This document shows, one piece after another, positions 31,693-40,801 of a stretch of DNA of 44,432 nt; position 1 is the stretch's first letter; the number at the start of each line of letters is the position of its first letter. The stretch is taken from contig JBAXTZ010000030.1 of assembly GCA_037129925.1 (NCBI GenBank), forward strand, positions 1-44,432. The letters are read 5' to 3'. This stretch comes from JBAXTZ01 sp037129925 (GTDB lineage Bacteria; Bacillota; Negativicutes; JBAXTZ01). The translations under genes were made by a program, and so were the position numbers. The notes beneath the pieces were generated by a model. The model was not told where the DNA came from and did no database searches. It worked only from the letters and a program-made list of their open reading frames with translations.

Positions 31693-31818
31693 AGTGCATT
31701 ATGTAGAGCGATGTGTATAATGTATGATGCCGCTCTACCAAATTCACCGATACCCATTATTCCTCATGCACTAGCCCCGTTTTACCTAATGTACTAATAC
31801 TCGTTCTACCTAATTCAC
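31693..31818. repeat. 17-bp repeat cluster in the fnlA-fnlB spacer
   Basis: The 144-bp spacer between fnlA and fnlB is largely made of copies of the same unit: direct at 31731-31747, 31778-31794 and 31802-31818, and inverted at 31693-31710 (AGTGCATTATGTAGAGCG). A partial unit (CCTCATGCACTA) lies at 31762-31773. The inverted copy and the unit at 31731 can pair through GTAGAGCG/CGCTCTAC. Confidence 0.65.
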
Positions 31819-32832
31819 TTATGCACTAAACTCACTTTTCAACTCGTACAAATTAATCAGCAACTCTTTAATCTCTGGCACAGTCAATCGCTGTGTATTA
31901 TGTGAATTGTAATCAGTTGCTTCGGACACGCATTGCTCGCCTTCGGTAAAGTATTTATCATAATTTAAATCGCGTTGATCACAGGGAACGCGATAATAAC
32001 CGCCCATATCTTCAGCTACAACCATTTCCTCACGGGTTACTAGCGTTTCATACAGTTTTTCACCATGCCTGGTACCAATAACCTTTACCGGATTAGGTGC
32101 ATTGAGCACTTCTTTTACGGCTTGCGCCAAATCAGCTATGGTGGACGCTGGTGCCTTCTGTATGAAAATGTCTCCGGGACTGCCATTGTTAAATGCAAAC
32201 AATACCAAATCAACGGCATCATCGAGCGACATCAAATAACGCGTCATATTCGGGTCAGTAACCGTCAATGGTTTGCCAGCACGAATTTGTTGAATAAATA
32301 ACGGTATTACCGAACCACGCGATGCCATGACATTGCCGTAACGAGTGCAGCAAATTACAGTGTCTCCACAAGATCCAGCTTGACGCGCTTTGGCTACAGC
32401 AACTTTTTCCATCATTGCTTTAGATATGCCCATAGCATTAACCGGATAGACCGCCTTATCCGTAGACAGGCAAATAGCTTTTTCAACTCCATGCGCCACC
32501 GCCGAATCTATAACGTTGCTAGTACCAAGAACATTAGTCTTCACTGCTTCCATCGGATAAAACTCACAACTCGGAACCTGTTTTAGCGCCGCTGCATGAA
32601 AAACATAATCTACGCCGCACATCGCATTATCCACACTAGCACGATCACGCACATCGCCAATATAATATTTTATTTTATCATTATTAAGCTCGATGCGCAT
32701 ATCTTCTTGTTTTTTTTCATCGCGACTGAAAATGCGTATTTCCCTAACATCAGTTTGTAAAAAACGGCGTAGCACTGCGTTGCCGAAAGATCCCGTGCCA
32801 CCAGTGATAAGTAATACTTTGTTATTAAACAC
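31819..32832 (-). CDS. fnlA: UDP-GlcNAc 4,6-dehydratase/5-epimerase
   Basis: A 337-residue extended SDR of the FnlA/WbjB/CapE type, which converts UDP-GlcNAc to UDP-2-acetamido-2,6-dideoxy-L-arabino-4-hexulose and so starts UDP-L-FucNAc synthesis. Motifs: LLITGGTGSFGNAVLRRFL (NAD(P)-binding), FSRDEKKQEDMRIEL, VFHAAALKQVPSCEFYP, LSTDKAVYPVNAMGISKAMM (the family's modified catalytic region) and RYGNVMASRGSVIPLF. The start is GTG 32832 with GAGGTAA upstream. It begins the FnlA-FnlB-GNAT-FnlC-WbuB series. Confidence 0.93.
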   Translation of the reverse strand: MFNNKVLLITGGTGSFGNAVLRRFLQTDVREIRIFSRDEKKQEDMRIELNNDKIKYYIGDVRDRASVDNAMCGVDYVFHAAALKQVPSCEFYPMEAVKTNVLGTSNVIDSAVAHGVEKAICLSTDKAVYPVNAMGISKAMMEKVAVAKARQAGSCGDTVICCTRYGNVMASRGSVIPLFIQQIRAGKPLTVTDPNMTRYLMSLDDAVDLVLFAFNNGSPGDIFIQKAPASTIADLAQAVKEVLNAPNPVKVIGTRHGEKLYETLVTREEMVVAEDMGGYYRVPCDQRDLNYDKYFTEGEQCVSEATDYNSHNTQRLTVPEIKELLINLYELKSEFSA

Positions 32833-32842
32833 AATTGTTACC

Positions 32843-34006
32843 TCACGATTTAACGCTAAAGAGTCTTAGATAATCGTTTTCAATATCATTATTGTTTGCA
32901 ACAGAATGTCCAAAGGCACGAGCATTCTCTGACCAAATTTGAAAATCTTCATCATTCATATCTACGAAAATTCTCAAAGCTTCTAAAAATAGATCTCGAC
33001 GCGACAACGGTATATCCCAACCTATTTTCTTGGAATACAAGTCACGCCATGGCGTTTGATCACTTAGCAATACAGGACAACCCGCCAAAAATGATTCTAT
33101 AATTACATGTCCATAATTTTCACCCAGTGTAGGAAAGAAAAATAAATGATATCTACTAAAAACGGATTGAACATCGCTTGGATTAACAACTCCGCAATAT
33201 TTTACTATTATGTTTGCGGGTAAATTATCAATGATTTTCAAACATTTAGTCCAATATATAGGATCTTCAATAGGTCCATAAATATGAAACTGAACAGCTC
33301 CATCAAATTTACGCAAAATTTCAAGAATGCTTAAAAGATTTTTCTTAGGCGAGATACGCGACAAGAACACCACTTTTAGTTTTCCTGGAACCTTGACAAT
33401 AAAACTTCCGATATTATTACTATCTGATGCGCTAGAAATATTTGATGCCACTCTAAGGTCAACATTATTCCCAAATATCTTTTTAATGTCATTCGACTCA
33501 AGCATACTCGTAGTATGCCAAATGACTCCGCGATATAGATTAAAAAACTTGGACATGTTAATGTAAATCTTTTTTTTAATAAATTTTATTGCCAATGCTC
33601 CTTGTGAAAACTCCCCTCGCGGAGCAAGTACCAGCGGCTTTTTTTTAATCAACATCATAGCACTTAAAATTATTGTTGTAATAGAAAACTTTGAATCGAA
33701 AAAACCATTCAGATACAGGAAGTCATATTTTGTCATATTGATGATATTTTTTATGTGCCAAAACGATTTTTGATATGGCGATAGATACATTACATCAGCT
33801 TTACCCACTATATTCCAGCCATTATACAATATATCTGAATAAGACTCATCCTCTCCGAAATCTCTATCCAATGTAATTATCTTAAACTTTACAGCTTCAC
33901 CTAATAAATCAACGAGATTCGCGATAGAACGAGTTGGTCCACCGCCCTTGTATCCCGGTAAATAATTGCCTATCATGATTAGTACGATTATTTTCTCACT
34001 ATTCAT
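32843..34006 (-). CDS. GT4-family glycosyltransferase
   Basis: A 387-residue GT-B glycosyltransferase. The N-terminal domain has MIGNYLPGYKGGGPTRSIAN. The C-terminal donor-binding domain has VVFLSRISPKKNLLSILEIL, HIYGPIEDPIYW and the E-x7-E motif in GENYGHVIIESFLAGCPVLL. It should add one sugar of the repeat unit at the cytoplasmic face. Donor and linkage cannot be read from sequence. It lies between the polymerase and fnlA genes, and its ribosome binding site is weak. Confidence 0.85.
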   Translation of the reverse strand: MNSEKIIVLIMIGNYLPGYKGGGPTRSIANLVDLLGEAVKFKIITLDRDFGEDESYSDILYNGWNIVGKADVMYLSPYQKSFWHIKNIINMTKYDFLYLNGFFDSKFSITTIILSAMMLIKKKPLVLAPRGEFSQGALAIKFIKKKIYINMSKFFNLYRGVIWHTTSMLESNDIKKIFGNNVDLRVASNISSASDSNNIGSFIVKVPGKLKVVFLSRISPKKNLLSILEILRKFDGAVQFHIYGPIEDPIYWTKCLKIIDNLPANIIVKYCGVVNPSDVQSVFSRYHLFFFPTLGENYGHVIIESFLAGCPVLLSDQTPWRDLYSKKIGWDIPLSRRDLFLEALRIFVDMNDEDFQIWSENARAFGHSVANNNDIENDYLRLFSVKS

Positions 34007-34035
34007 AATAAATAATCTTGCAACACATCATTTTT

Positions 34036-35250
34036 TTAACTCTCCTCAATTGCGCTTTCCGCTTGTAGTTGAACCGCATTCATTTGCCCACCATTAATAA
34101 ATCCAAGTATCAACAAAAAAACAAAGCTATAGGTATTTAAAAAACTACCATAAGTTAATAACAATATGCAAAACACTATATTAACAGAATACATTAATCG
34201 ATCTTTTAACGCCACTGCTTTAACAAACATTAACAACAAAAAACTTAAAAATAACAGAGATAAGCTTCCATCTCGAGCAATAATTCGCGTCAACAAAGAT
34301 TCACTTCCGGTTGAACCTAAAGACGCAGAGAGTTCTTCGTTCTCAAAACTACTCCCCGAACCAATCATTGGATGAATGAAAAATTGATCCATATGCCTTT
34401 CCCAAATAATTGTCCTATTTATTGATTCACTTAATTCATCTGATGAATCAAGACCTTCTTCAGATCTGAAAATAAAAGTGTTTACAAAAACATTGTTCGT
34501 TTTTATTTGCATGAAAATATTAGGTGCGTATAAGGTCAAAACGAAAACCACAATAGCAACTATCGGAAAAATTTTGTAAAAGAACCTGTTTCGAAATTCG
34601 ATTTTCTTACTCACAATAATGAAAAACATTACAACTAACAAAATAATTAGTGCCGTTCTTGATCCACTAAAGATTAAATAATAAAGGCTCAAAACTAAAA
34701 AAAATATTTTGCTTTTCCCATGATTTAAAAAATAATTAACAATAAAAATCATAAGTGCAAAAGCGCCTGAATAAGGCGGTGTGTTATAAGAAAACAACGA
34801 TATTCTCCAAGTTAGACCCTGGTATGATTCAAGCGTTGATTGTCCAGGAAAGTAGCCGTACGGATTCCAACCTAGATAATAATAGATGACAGAGATGCAT
34901 ATAGAAAGCAAAAATAAAATATTGCAAAGCTTAAAATTCAAATGTATTTGAGAATTTAACATAATAATTATCGGTATGCAAAAAGCAATTGCACTGTACA
35001 GAGTTGGCATATCATGACGAGCGAGGGAAAGCGAGCAAATACAAACAAAATAAACCAACAAAATTATACTCGAACTATTATATCGAGAACGATATAGCTG
35101 CTTGTTGTTAATAGCAATAAACAATACGATTGGCGCTACCAGAATATAATACTTTAATCCGCTTTTTGAATATTCGTTTGCATAATCTACAAAACTAGCA
35201 ATTATCCAAAAATATATTAGCAAAAACTCAAACTGTCTTTGAATATTCAA
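34036..35250 (-). CDS. O-antigen/capsule polymerase, Wzy-like
   Basis: A 404-residue membrane protein with about ten or more hydrophobic helices and a large polar loop around residues 230-300 (FRSEEGLDSSDELSESINRT then HPMIGSGSSFENEEL). This topology and the loop pattern match Wzy/WaaL O-antigen polymerase or ligase proteins; the sequences themselves are poorly conserved. The start is TTG 35250 with GAGG upstream. With the flippase at 40802-42088 it points to Wzy-dependent polymerisation outside the membrane. Polymerase is favoured over ligase because it sits among the transferases. Confidence 0.75.
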   Translation of the reverse strand: MNIQRQFEFLLIYFWIIASFVDYANEYSKSGLKYYILVAPIVLFIAINNKQLYRSRYNSSSIILLVYFVCICSLSLARHDMPTLYSAIAFCIPIIIMLNSQIHLNFKLCNILFLLSICISVIYYYLGWNPYGYFPGQSTLESYQGLTWRISLFSYNTPPYSGAFALMIFIVNYFLNHGKSKIFFLVLSLYYLIFSGSRTALIILLVVMFFIIVSKKIEFRNRFFYKIFPIVAIVVFVLTLYAPNIFMQIKTNNVFVNTFIFRSEEGLDSSDELSESINRTIIWERHMDQFFIHPMIGSGSSFENEELSASLGSTGSESLLTRIIARDGSLSLLFLSFLLLMFVKAVALKDRLMYSVNIVFCILLLTYGSFLNTYSFVFLLILGFINGGQMNAVQLQAESAIEES

Positions 35251-35289
35251 TACTCCCTCGCATTTTCTTTAACAACAGATTATTTTTCA

Positions 35290-36120
35290 TCACCAAGCAG
35301 TCCACCCACCATCGACAATAATATTTTGACCATTTAAATACGACGAAGCATCAGAAGCTAAAAAAATAACTGCCCCCACCATTTCATCCGGTTCTGCCAT
35401 CCTCCCAAGTGGGACTTTATTACTATATTTTTCGTGAAATATACTGTTTTGTCCAGAAGATACGCCACCTGGCGTAAGTGTGTTAGTTCTTACTCCCTTG
35501 CTTCCCCAATAAGTAGCCAAATAACGTGTCATTGCAACAACCGCACCTTTGGTCACAGAATAGATTAGTGGCGTGTTTATCGCTCCGCCTAATTCTTCAT
35601 ACCATGATCCTTCATATATTCGCTGATCGGGACCTACTGAGCCGTATATGGAACTAACATTAATTATACTTCCGCAACCTCTTTCTGCCATAGCAGCGCC
35701 AATCTCTCTAGTAGCTAAAAACATTCCTGTAATATTTACTGCCATGACCTGGTCCCAGTCTGCCAACGAAAATTTTTCCAAGGGAGCAAAAAAACCAGGC
35801 GACTTTGTAGCGGCATTGTTTATAAGCACATCAACTTTACCAAAACTCAAAAAAACATTTTTTGCCCACGTAATAACTGATTGTTCATCGGCTAAATCTA
35901 CAGCTATTCCCTCAGCTCTATTACCAGTTGTTTCAAAAATCTCGCTTGCTAATTTCCGACATTTTAGTTCATCCAAGTCAGCCACAACTACCTGTGCACC
36001 TGCTACTGCCAGTTGCCGGCAATAAAGATTTCCTAACATTCCAGTGCCACCAGTGACAACTACAACTTTATCGGTTAATCTGAACCGCTCAACTCCATAA
36101 GTCTCACTATTTATTTGCAT
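35290..36120 (-). CDS. SDR oxidoreductase, PtmA-like
   Basis: A 276-residue classical short-chain dehydrogenase: VVVVTGGTGMLGNLYCRQLA for cofactor binding, NNAATKSPGF, the catalytic serine in INVSSIYGSVGP, the YxxxK in YSVTKGAVVAMTRYLA, and GQNIIVDGGWTAW at the C-terminus. Close relatives sit next to nonulosonic acid genes, for example PtmA in Campylobacter legionaminic acid loci. Here it directly follows the cytidylyltransferase gene. It may modify the nonulosonic acid or a precursor; the step is not defined. Confidence 0.82.
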   Translation of the reverse strand: MQINSETYGVERFRLTDKVVVVTGGTGMLGNLYCRQLAVAGAQVVVADLDELKCRKLASEIFETTGNRAEGIAVDLADEQSVITWAKNVFLSFGKVDVLINNAATKSPGFFAPLEKFSLADWDQVMAVNITGMFLATREIGAAMAERGCGSIINVSSIYGSVGPDQRIYEGSWYEELGGAINTPLIYSVTKGAVVAMTRYLATYWGSKGVRTNTLTPGGVSSGQNSIFHEKYSNKVPLGRMAEPDEMVGAVIFLASDASSYLNGQNIIVDGGWTAW

Positions 36121-36159
36121 ACTTCCCTTTCAAAACTATTCATATAAAAGTTGTTTTAA

Positions 36160-36858
36160 CTATATATTTCTACTGCGCATAATAAATTCGACAAATTCAA
36201 AATCCAACTCCGAATCAATATCAATTGATCGCGCTTCAGGCATGACATATAGCAAAGTATCTTTATTGAAAATCGATTTATTATTCAACAATGCTTCTCG
36301 TTGCCAAACATATATTGAAGCATTCATATCATAGCATTTAGGCGAATCCTGTCTTCTCACAATTTGTTTCTGCAATGATTTTGATAGCATCGCATTACCG
36401 TTAGCATCTAGTTCAACCAAGTTGAAATATGGCGAACGCCTTGCCGGAGCCCCCGTAATTACATTCGAAACTTGTTTCTCTAGCAATAACTTTACCGCAT
36501 TATCTATATCTTCGGCAAATCGTAGCGGGGACGTAGCATCTAAATCGACAATGATATCCGCTGTTTGCCCTGATAACTTCTCAGTTTCAATAACGCAATG
36601 TTGAATTACTGGAAGCTTCGCTGCGGTATCAGTAGCCATCTCCATTGGACGCTTAATTGCATAGTCAACGCCCCAGTGAAGTGCAGTTTTCAAAATCTCT
36701 TCTGAATCGCTACTAACTGAAATAGTAGTAAACAACTTTGTTTCTTGTGCTTGCAAAATACTGTGTACAATTAAAGGTTTCCCCATAAGTTCTCTGACAT
36801 TCTTGTTTTTTACTCCCTTTGAACCGCCTCTAGCACAAATCGTACATATAATATTCAT
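36160..36858 (-). CDS. CMP-nonulosonate cytidylyltransferase (NeuA/LegF type)
   Basis: A 232-residue enzyme with the N-terminal CTP-binding signature CTICARGGSKGVKNKNVREL, followed by VSSDSEEILKTALHWGV, DIIVDLDATSPLRFAEDID and the closing SIDIDSELDFEFVE. It activates a sialic, legionaminic or related acid to the CMP sugar. Its start overlaps the end of the Gfo/Idh/MocA gene by 29 bp. With NeuB, NeuD and PtmE-type genes upstream it completes a nonulosonic acid route. Which acid is made is not certain; the PtmE-type neighbour favours legionaminic acid. Confidence 0.9.
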   Translation of the reverse strand: MNIICTICARGGSKGVKNKNVRELMGKPLIVHSILQAQETKLFTTISVSSDSEEILKTALHWGVDYAIKRPMEMATDTAAKLPVIQHCVIETEKLSGQTADIIVDLDATSPLRFAEDIDNAVKLLLEKQVSNVITGAPARRSPYFNLVELDANGNAMLSKSLQKQIVRRQDSPKCYDMNASIYVWQREALLNNKSIFNKDTLLYVMPEARSIDIDSELDFEFVEFIMRSRNI

Positions 36859-37768
36859 TACTGATCCACCTCTCTACTTCTGCGGATTTCTCAATAGCCG
36901 CTATACATCTTAACACTTCATTCCCTGTTGCTAAAGAACAGAGATTGTCATCATTCTCACTTAATACTGCTTTATGTTGCAAAATGTATGTAAAATCTCT
37001 ACTAGTTTCAATTTTTTCGACAACCTCATCTCTCCACAGAAAACCATTTACCAAATCAATTTTATAACTATGATTATCGGTAATAATGATAATCTCGCGT
37101 CTGGCTTTTCTATCTAAATAATTCATCTGCACACTCACAACTGGACATAGTCTTGTAGATAGTAAAAAAGCAAAAATATCATGACTATCTATCTCAAGAC
37201 TACTGAATTTTCCACCAAGTGCTGATACGCGCTTCCAATCACCAAACAACCACAAAATATAATCCAACTCGTGACTAAGATCGCGTAACACGCCTCCACC
37301 ATCATTTTTTTTCGCAGAGTATGAAATGCGATAATCGCTGTCCGGACGCCAAGTTGGTAAATACTGTCCTACATACACTTGTACCGATAACGTCTTTTCT
37401 TTGAGGATTATTTCTCTTATTCTTTGGATTAATGGATGAAGCCTAAGATTATAAGCGACATACCATCGACTAAAATCAAATTCAGGTAATTTATACTCAT
37501 AATCAAACAAAGGTTTCTCCATTAATACTAAACCTTTGAATTCATGCCCTACTAGGCGCAGCAAGGTTTCATAATGTTCAACCGTTTTATTAGCAAGCAC
37601 AACGTACTCAAATTTCTGATTCTCAAGAGCCGCATCTAAAGACTTAAAAACATGTGGAAATTCAACTACTCGGCTACTAACAACTGAAACACTATAACCC
37701 ATATCTGTTAAAATTCTAGCGTGCCGACTTCCAATAGAACCATAACCTACTACAAGCACCTTAATCAT
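36830..37768 (-). CDS. Gfo/Idh/MocA-family oxidoreductase
   Basis: About 312 residues from ATG 37768, chosen because GAGG lies 7 nt upstream and the Rossmann motif starts there (MIKVLVVGYGSIGSRHARIL). The conserved GLVLMEKPLFDY (EKP motif) is present, then a C-terminal alpha/beta domain with GGGVLRDLSHELDYILWLFG. Members oxidise or reduce sugars and nucleotide sugars using NAD(P). It lies just before and overlaps the cytidylyltransferase gene, so a role in the nonulosonic acid branch is likely but its exact reaction is unknown. Confidence 0.88.
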   Translation of the reverse strand: MIKVLVVGYGSIGSRHARILTDMGYSVSVVSSRVVEFPHVFKSLDAALENQKFEYVVLANKTVEHYETLLRLVGHEFKGLVLMEKPLFDYEYKLPEFDFSRWYVAYNLRLHPLIQRIREIILKEKTLSVQVYVGQYLPTWRPDSDYRISYSAKKNDGGGVLRDLSHELDYILWLFGDWKRVSALGGKFSSLEIDSHDIFAFLLSTRLCPVVSVQMNYLDRKARREIIIITDNHSYKIDLVNGFLWRDEVVEKIETSRDFTYILQHKAVLSENDDNLCSLATGNEVLRCIAAIEKSAEVERWISNEYYMYDLC

Positions 37769-37811
37769 AATGCAACCTCGAAAAAACATTTACTAAAATC
37801 AAAAACACCTC

Positions 37812-38885
37812 TCAGGTAAGCGAAACTAACTTAAAATGATCATCGTATTCATACTGTTTTTCATAATATGTGTAAACTTCCGCTATTTCTAGCTGCATTG
37901 GCTTAGAAATATCCATCTGATCGATTTTGATTGCATGTATTTCAATCAATTTTCCGAAAATTTCCATGCAGTTGGGTATCGCTGAAGAGTAAAACGAAGT
38001 AATTACCTTAGGAACCGTTTCGCTTATACACAGTTCATATTCTAGGCACGTATTAAGCCACTTTACCTCAATTCCATTATTTCCTATACTCCTAAGCTTT
38101 TTTTTCGACTCGCGCCGATGTGGAATATACACAATTTTTAGCGGATAATAATATTCAATCAACTTGTTAAGATATTCTAGATATTTAGATTCTTTGACAA
38201 TTTCGAGTTCTGATAAAGGCTTGCCAAGAAAATATACTTCATCAGATAAAATTGATTTTTCCAACTTTTTTTTTAAATATTTATATTCGTTTTTGACGAT
38301 TTTCAAACAGCACTGTTCATTAAGATCAAATACTGTAAAAAAAGTGGTTCTATTTGCTTTATGCATTCGTGTCGAAATATTAAAAATAATTTTTTTCGCA
38401 AAACGTTTTATGCATTGTTTCATTTCGCTCTTACTTGGACCAATAGAAGTACTCTCGGAAATGTTTTTGTAGATATCCAATGTTGCATCGCCATCATCAA
38501 GTAAAATGAATTCACCATAGCTAATGTAGTTTAGTAAATCATGCCATAAATCAAGTCTATAATCGCCTAGAAAAACCTTAGTAATCCGTGATTCGCCTAG
38601 CTTTTTACACAGCAATTTAATGTGTTCGGTCCGTCTAAACCAAGAGAGAGTTCCATATCCTCCCCGTAAGACAAACAACTCTTTCCATTCGCTGGTTTTA
38701 ATCATATATTGCATTTGTTGGTAATTTGTTTTCAAACTCCCCTTGAAAATTATCAGAACACAATTTTCCGAATTTAGATCATAGTATTCTCTTGCTTCTA
38801 AAGCATTCAACAGCTGTAATGGTGAAGATATTAAGAACAAATTGCGATTTTTATTTTGTGTAGTAACGTTGTCATTTAAAGTCAT
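37812..38885 (-). CDS. sialyltransferase-like glycosyltransferase
   Basis: A 357-residue soluble protein. Three motifs shared by bacterial sialyltransferase families (GT38/GT52/GT80) can be picked out: a D/E-D/E-G motif in FILLDDGDATLDIY, an HP-like motif in IVYIPHRRESKKKL, and a serine-pair motif in VITSFYSSAIPNCMEIFG. The N-terminus opens RNLFLISSPLQLLNALEA, also typical of GT52-like proteins. It would transfer the CMP-activated nonulosonic acid made by the neighbouring genes. GGAGAG precedes the ATG. The assignment rests on motifs and context. Confidence 0.65.
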   Translation of the reverse strand: MTLNDNVTTQNKNRNLFLISSPLQLLNALEAREYYDLNSENCVLIIFKGSLKTNYQQMQYMIKTSEWKELFVLRGGYGTLSWFRRTEHIKLLCKKLGESRITKVFLGDYRLDLWHDLLNYISYGEFILLDDGDATLDIYKNISESTSIGPSKSEMKQCIKRFAKKIIFNISTRMHKANRTTFFTVFDLNEQCCLKIVKNEYKYLKKKLEKSILSDEVYFLGKPLSELEIVKESKYLEYLNKLIEYYYPLKIVYIPHRRESKKKLRSIGNNGIEVKWLNTCLEYELCISETVPKVITSFYSSAIPNCMEIFGKLIEIHAIKIDQMDISKPMQLEIAEVYTYYEKQYEYDDHFKLVSLT

Positions 38886-38900
38886 CTTCTCTCTCCAGCA

Positions 38901-40754
38901 TCACTTTTTCCTGCTATTAATACAGAACTTTAAAACGTTAGAAGGTATCGCTTTTTTTATGTAATGCTTAACATTTCTATATGTTTTCTTAACTACCTTA
39001 ACCAAATCACTTCTTCTGTATACTCCAAATTCTCCTTGAATAATATTAACTAATTCAACAGCAAACCTAGCATAATGTTTTCGCTTATAATGCCTAATAC
39101 TATCGACCACATCATCTGCCGTGCAAACGTATTTCCTAACGTCAATTAATCGAACATTATCGTTTTTTTTCACAAATTCATCAAGAATAAAATTCATTTT
39201 CCCGTGTCGCAAATATCTATCTGACTCCCATTTATGTTCTAGATTTATCTCACAGCCATTAATAAACACGATCAAAGTATTTTTCGATACATTATTCCGA
39301 ATCCATTGTAAATTTTCAACAAATCTCTGTTCACTTATTGGGCCGATATATTCAAAGTTATTTGCAAACCACTCCAAAAAAACCGAGGTGGTTTTTCCAT
39401 CGGATAATTTTTCAATCAACGCCCAATTTTCTTTAGAAGTCAATGGCAAACCAAAGTCTCCATATGCGACAATAATTTTCTCGTTGTTTTTGTATCTATA
39501 TAGTGCTTGTGTATAATCCATCAACACACTATAGACTACAATGTTATAGCCAGCGTCGAATATTTTCGTCTTGAATATATTCTTATCGTAGAAAATAATG
39601 TTATTGAACAAAAACTCTTTTTCTTCTTCATTGATTGTATCGCTAACTCTCAGTATCTCACTGTGCTCATTATGAATAGCATATCCAGTATTTGACACAA
39701 AGTTAAACTCCGCATCTACATCAATATTCTTATATGCCAAATAATGATTCAGTTGTGTCAGATCACAGCCGCCTTTAATTAGACATTTTACGTGTCCATG
39801 CAAAATAATATTACTACTATCTCTTGCTTCAAATCTTTCGCCTTGGTTGATCCAATCAGGATAATCGTATTTGTTAATTTCAACCGCAACAGCACCAATA
39901 ACATCTATGTTTGGAAAATGCAACCTTGAATAAATCCATTGCTCTACGCCTAAATTAAGCACTCTGCACGAAAATACAAAATGAAGCAGCTTATTATTTT
40001 CCATAGCATAAAATCCGACAATACCATAATCTCCATATGAATCACGGACTTGGACACAAGCTGTTTCGATATCCGGATTTTCAATAATTTGCATCAATTC
40101 TTGTTCATCAATACGCTTCTTGGTGAAATTAAGTTGGTTTGCTCGACAAATCAATTCACATATTCTATCACAATATGGTATGCAGTCATAAATTATCTGC
40201 ACGCAAATATTACTACTAACAAGAAATTCATAATTAGAGCCAAAGTTCTGTCTGTTTTCTGAGCGACTCTCTAAATTTTTATACTGCTTTAGACGCTTAT
40301 TGCCATTATCATTTTTACCAATAAAATAAATGTTTGAAATTAAATTCGAAATGCTGTCCGGTGATGCTAAATAAATATCCGGGTTATAATATTTCACCTC
40401 TTCCAAATTCATATGATTATCATCGACGAACAAGGTGTTTTGTGCGCGAAATTGAGTGTTTTTTAATATCTCCTTAACCATTAATCCTTTGGGGTTCCAA
40501 GATATTTGCGGGAAAATAAAGTAATTCCATAAATTTGCTTTTTCGAGATATTCCTTTACCTTTGTGAAATCGTTTTTGGAGCAAATAGAGTTCATAATTC
40601 CCCTATCTACCAATTGTTTCACAAAGTTAATATTGCTTTCGATTAATTCAACATTTCCTTCGCTGATTGTACCTTTCCAAAAAGTATCATCTAGATCCCA
40701 TATCACTAATTTAATGTCATCATTCAAACTAGTTACTGTCTTAATTTCGTACAT
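38901..40754 (-). CDS. FkbH-like HAD-IIIC/GNAT protein with C-terminal SGNH-like domain
   Basis: About 617 residues from ATG 40754 (GGGAG 8 nt upstream; the 40778 start has no such site). Residues about 10-145 are a HAD-IIIC phosphatase: LVIWDLDDTFWKGTISEG, NSICSKNDF, FVDDNHMNLEEV. Residues about 160-310 are a GNAT-like domain (CVQVRDSYGDYGIVGFYAME, FVFSCRVLNLGVEQWIYSRL). The C-terminal ~300 residues look like a degenerate SGNH hydrolase (CLIKGGCDLTQLNHYL near the start, VDSIRHYKRKHYARFA near the end). FkbH proteins load glyceryl or similar acyl groups on carrier proteins. Here the protein probably makes and attaches an acyl decoration to the glycan; no carrier protein is seen nearby. Confidence 0.8.
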   Translation of the reverse strand: MYEIKTVTSLNDDIKLVIWDLDDTFWKGTISEGNVELIESNINFVKQLVDRGIMNSICSKNDFTKVKEYLEKANLWNYFIFPQISWNPKGLMVKEILKNTQFRAQNTLFVDDNHMNLEEVKYYNPDIYLASPDSISNLISNIYFIGKNDNGNKRLKQYKNLESRSENRQNFGSNYEFLVSSNICVQIIYDCIPYCDRICELICRANQLNFTKKRIDEQELMQIIENPDIETACVQVRDSYGDYGIVGFYAMENNKLLHFVFSCRVLNLGVEQWIYSRLHFPNIDVIGAVAVEINKYDYPDWINQGERFEARDSSNIILHGHVKCLIKGGCDLTQLNHYLAYKNIDVDAEFNFVSNTGYAIHNEHSEILRVSDTINEEEKEFLFNNIIFYDKNIFKTKIFDAGYNIVVYSVLMDYTQALYRYKNNEKIIVAYGDFGLPLTSKENWALIEKLSDGKTTSVFLEWFANNFEYIGPISEQRFVENLQWIRNNVSKNTLIVFINGCEINLEHKWESDRYLRHGKMNFILDEFVKKNDNVRLIDVRKYVCTADDVVDSIRHYKRKHYARFAVELVNIIQGEFGVYRRSDLVKVVKKTYRNVKHYIKKAIPSNVLKFCINSRKK

Positions 40755-40801
40755 TCTAATTGCTCCCGCATCTCGCAATAAAATCTTGCTTTACTCGATT
40801 A

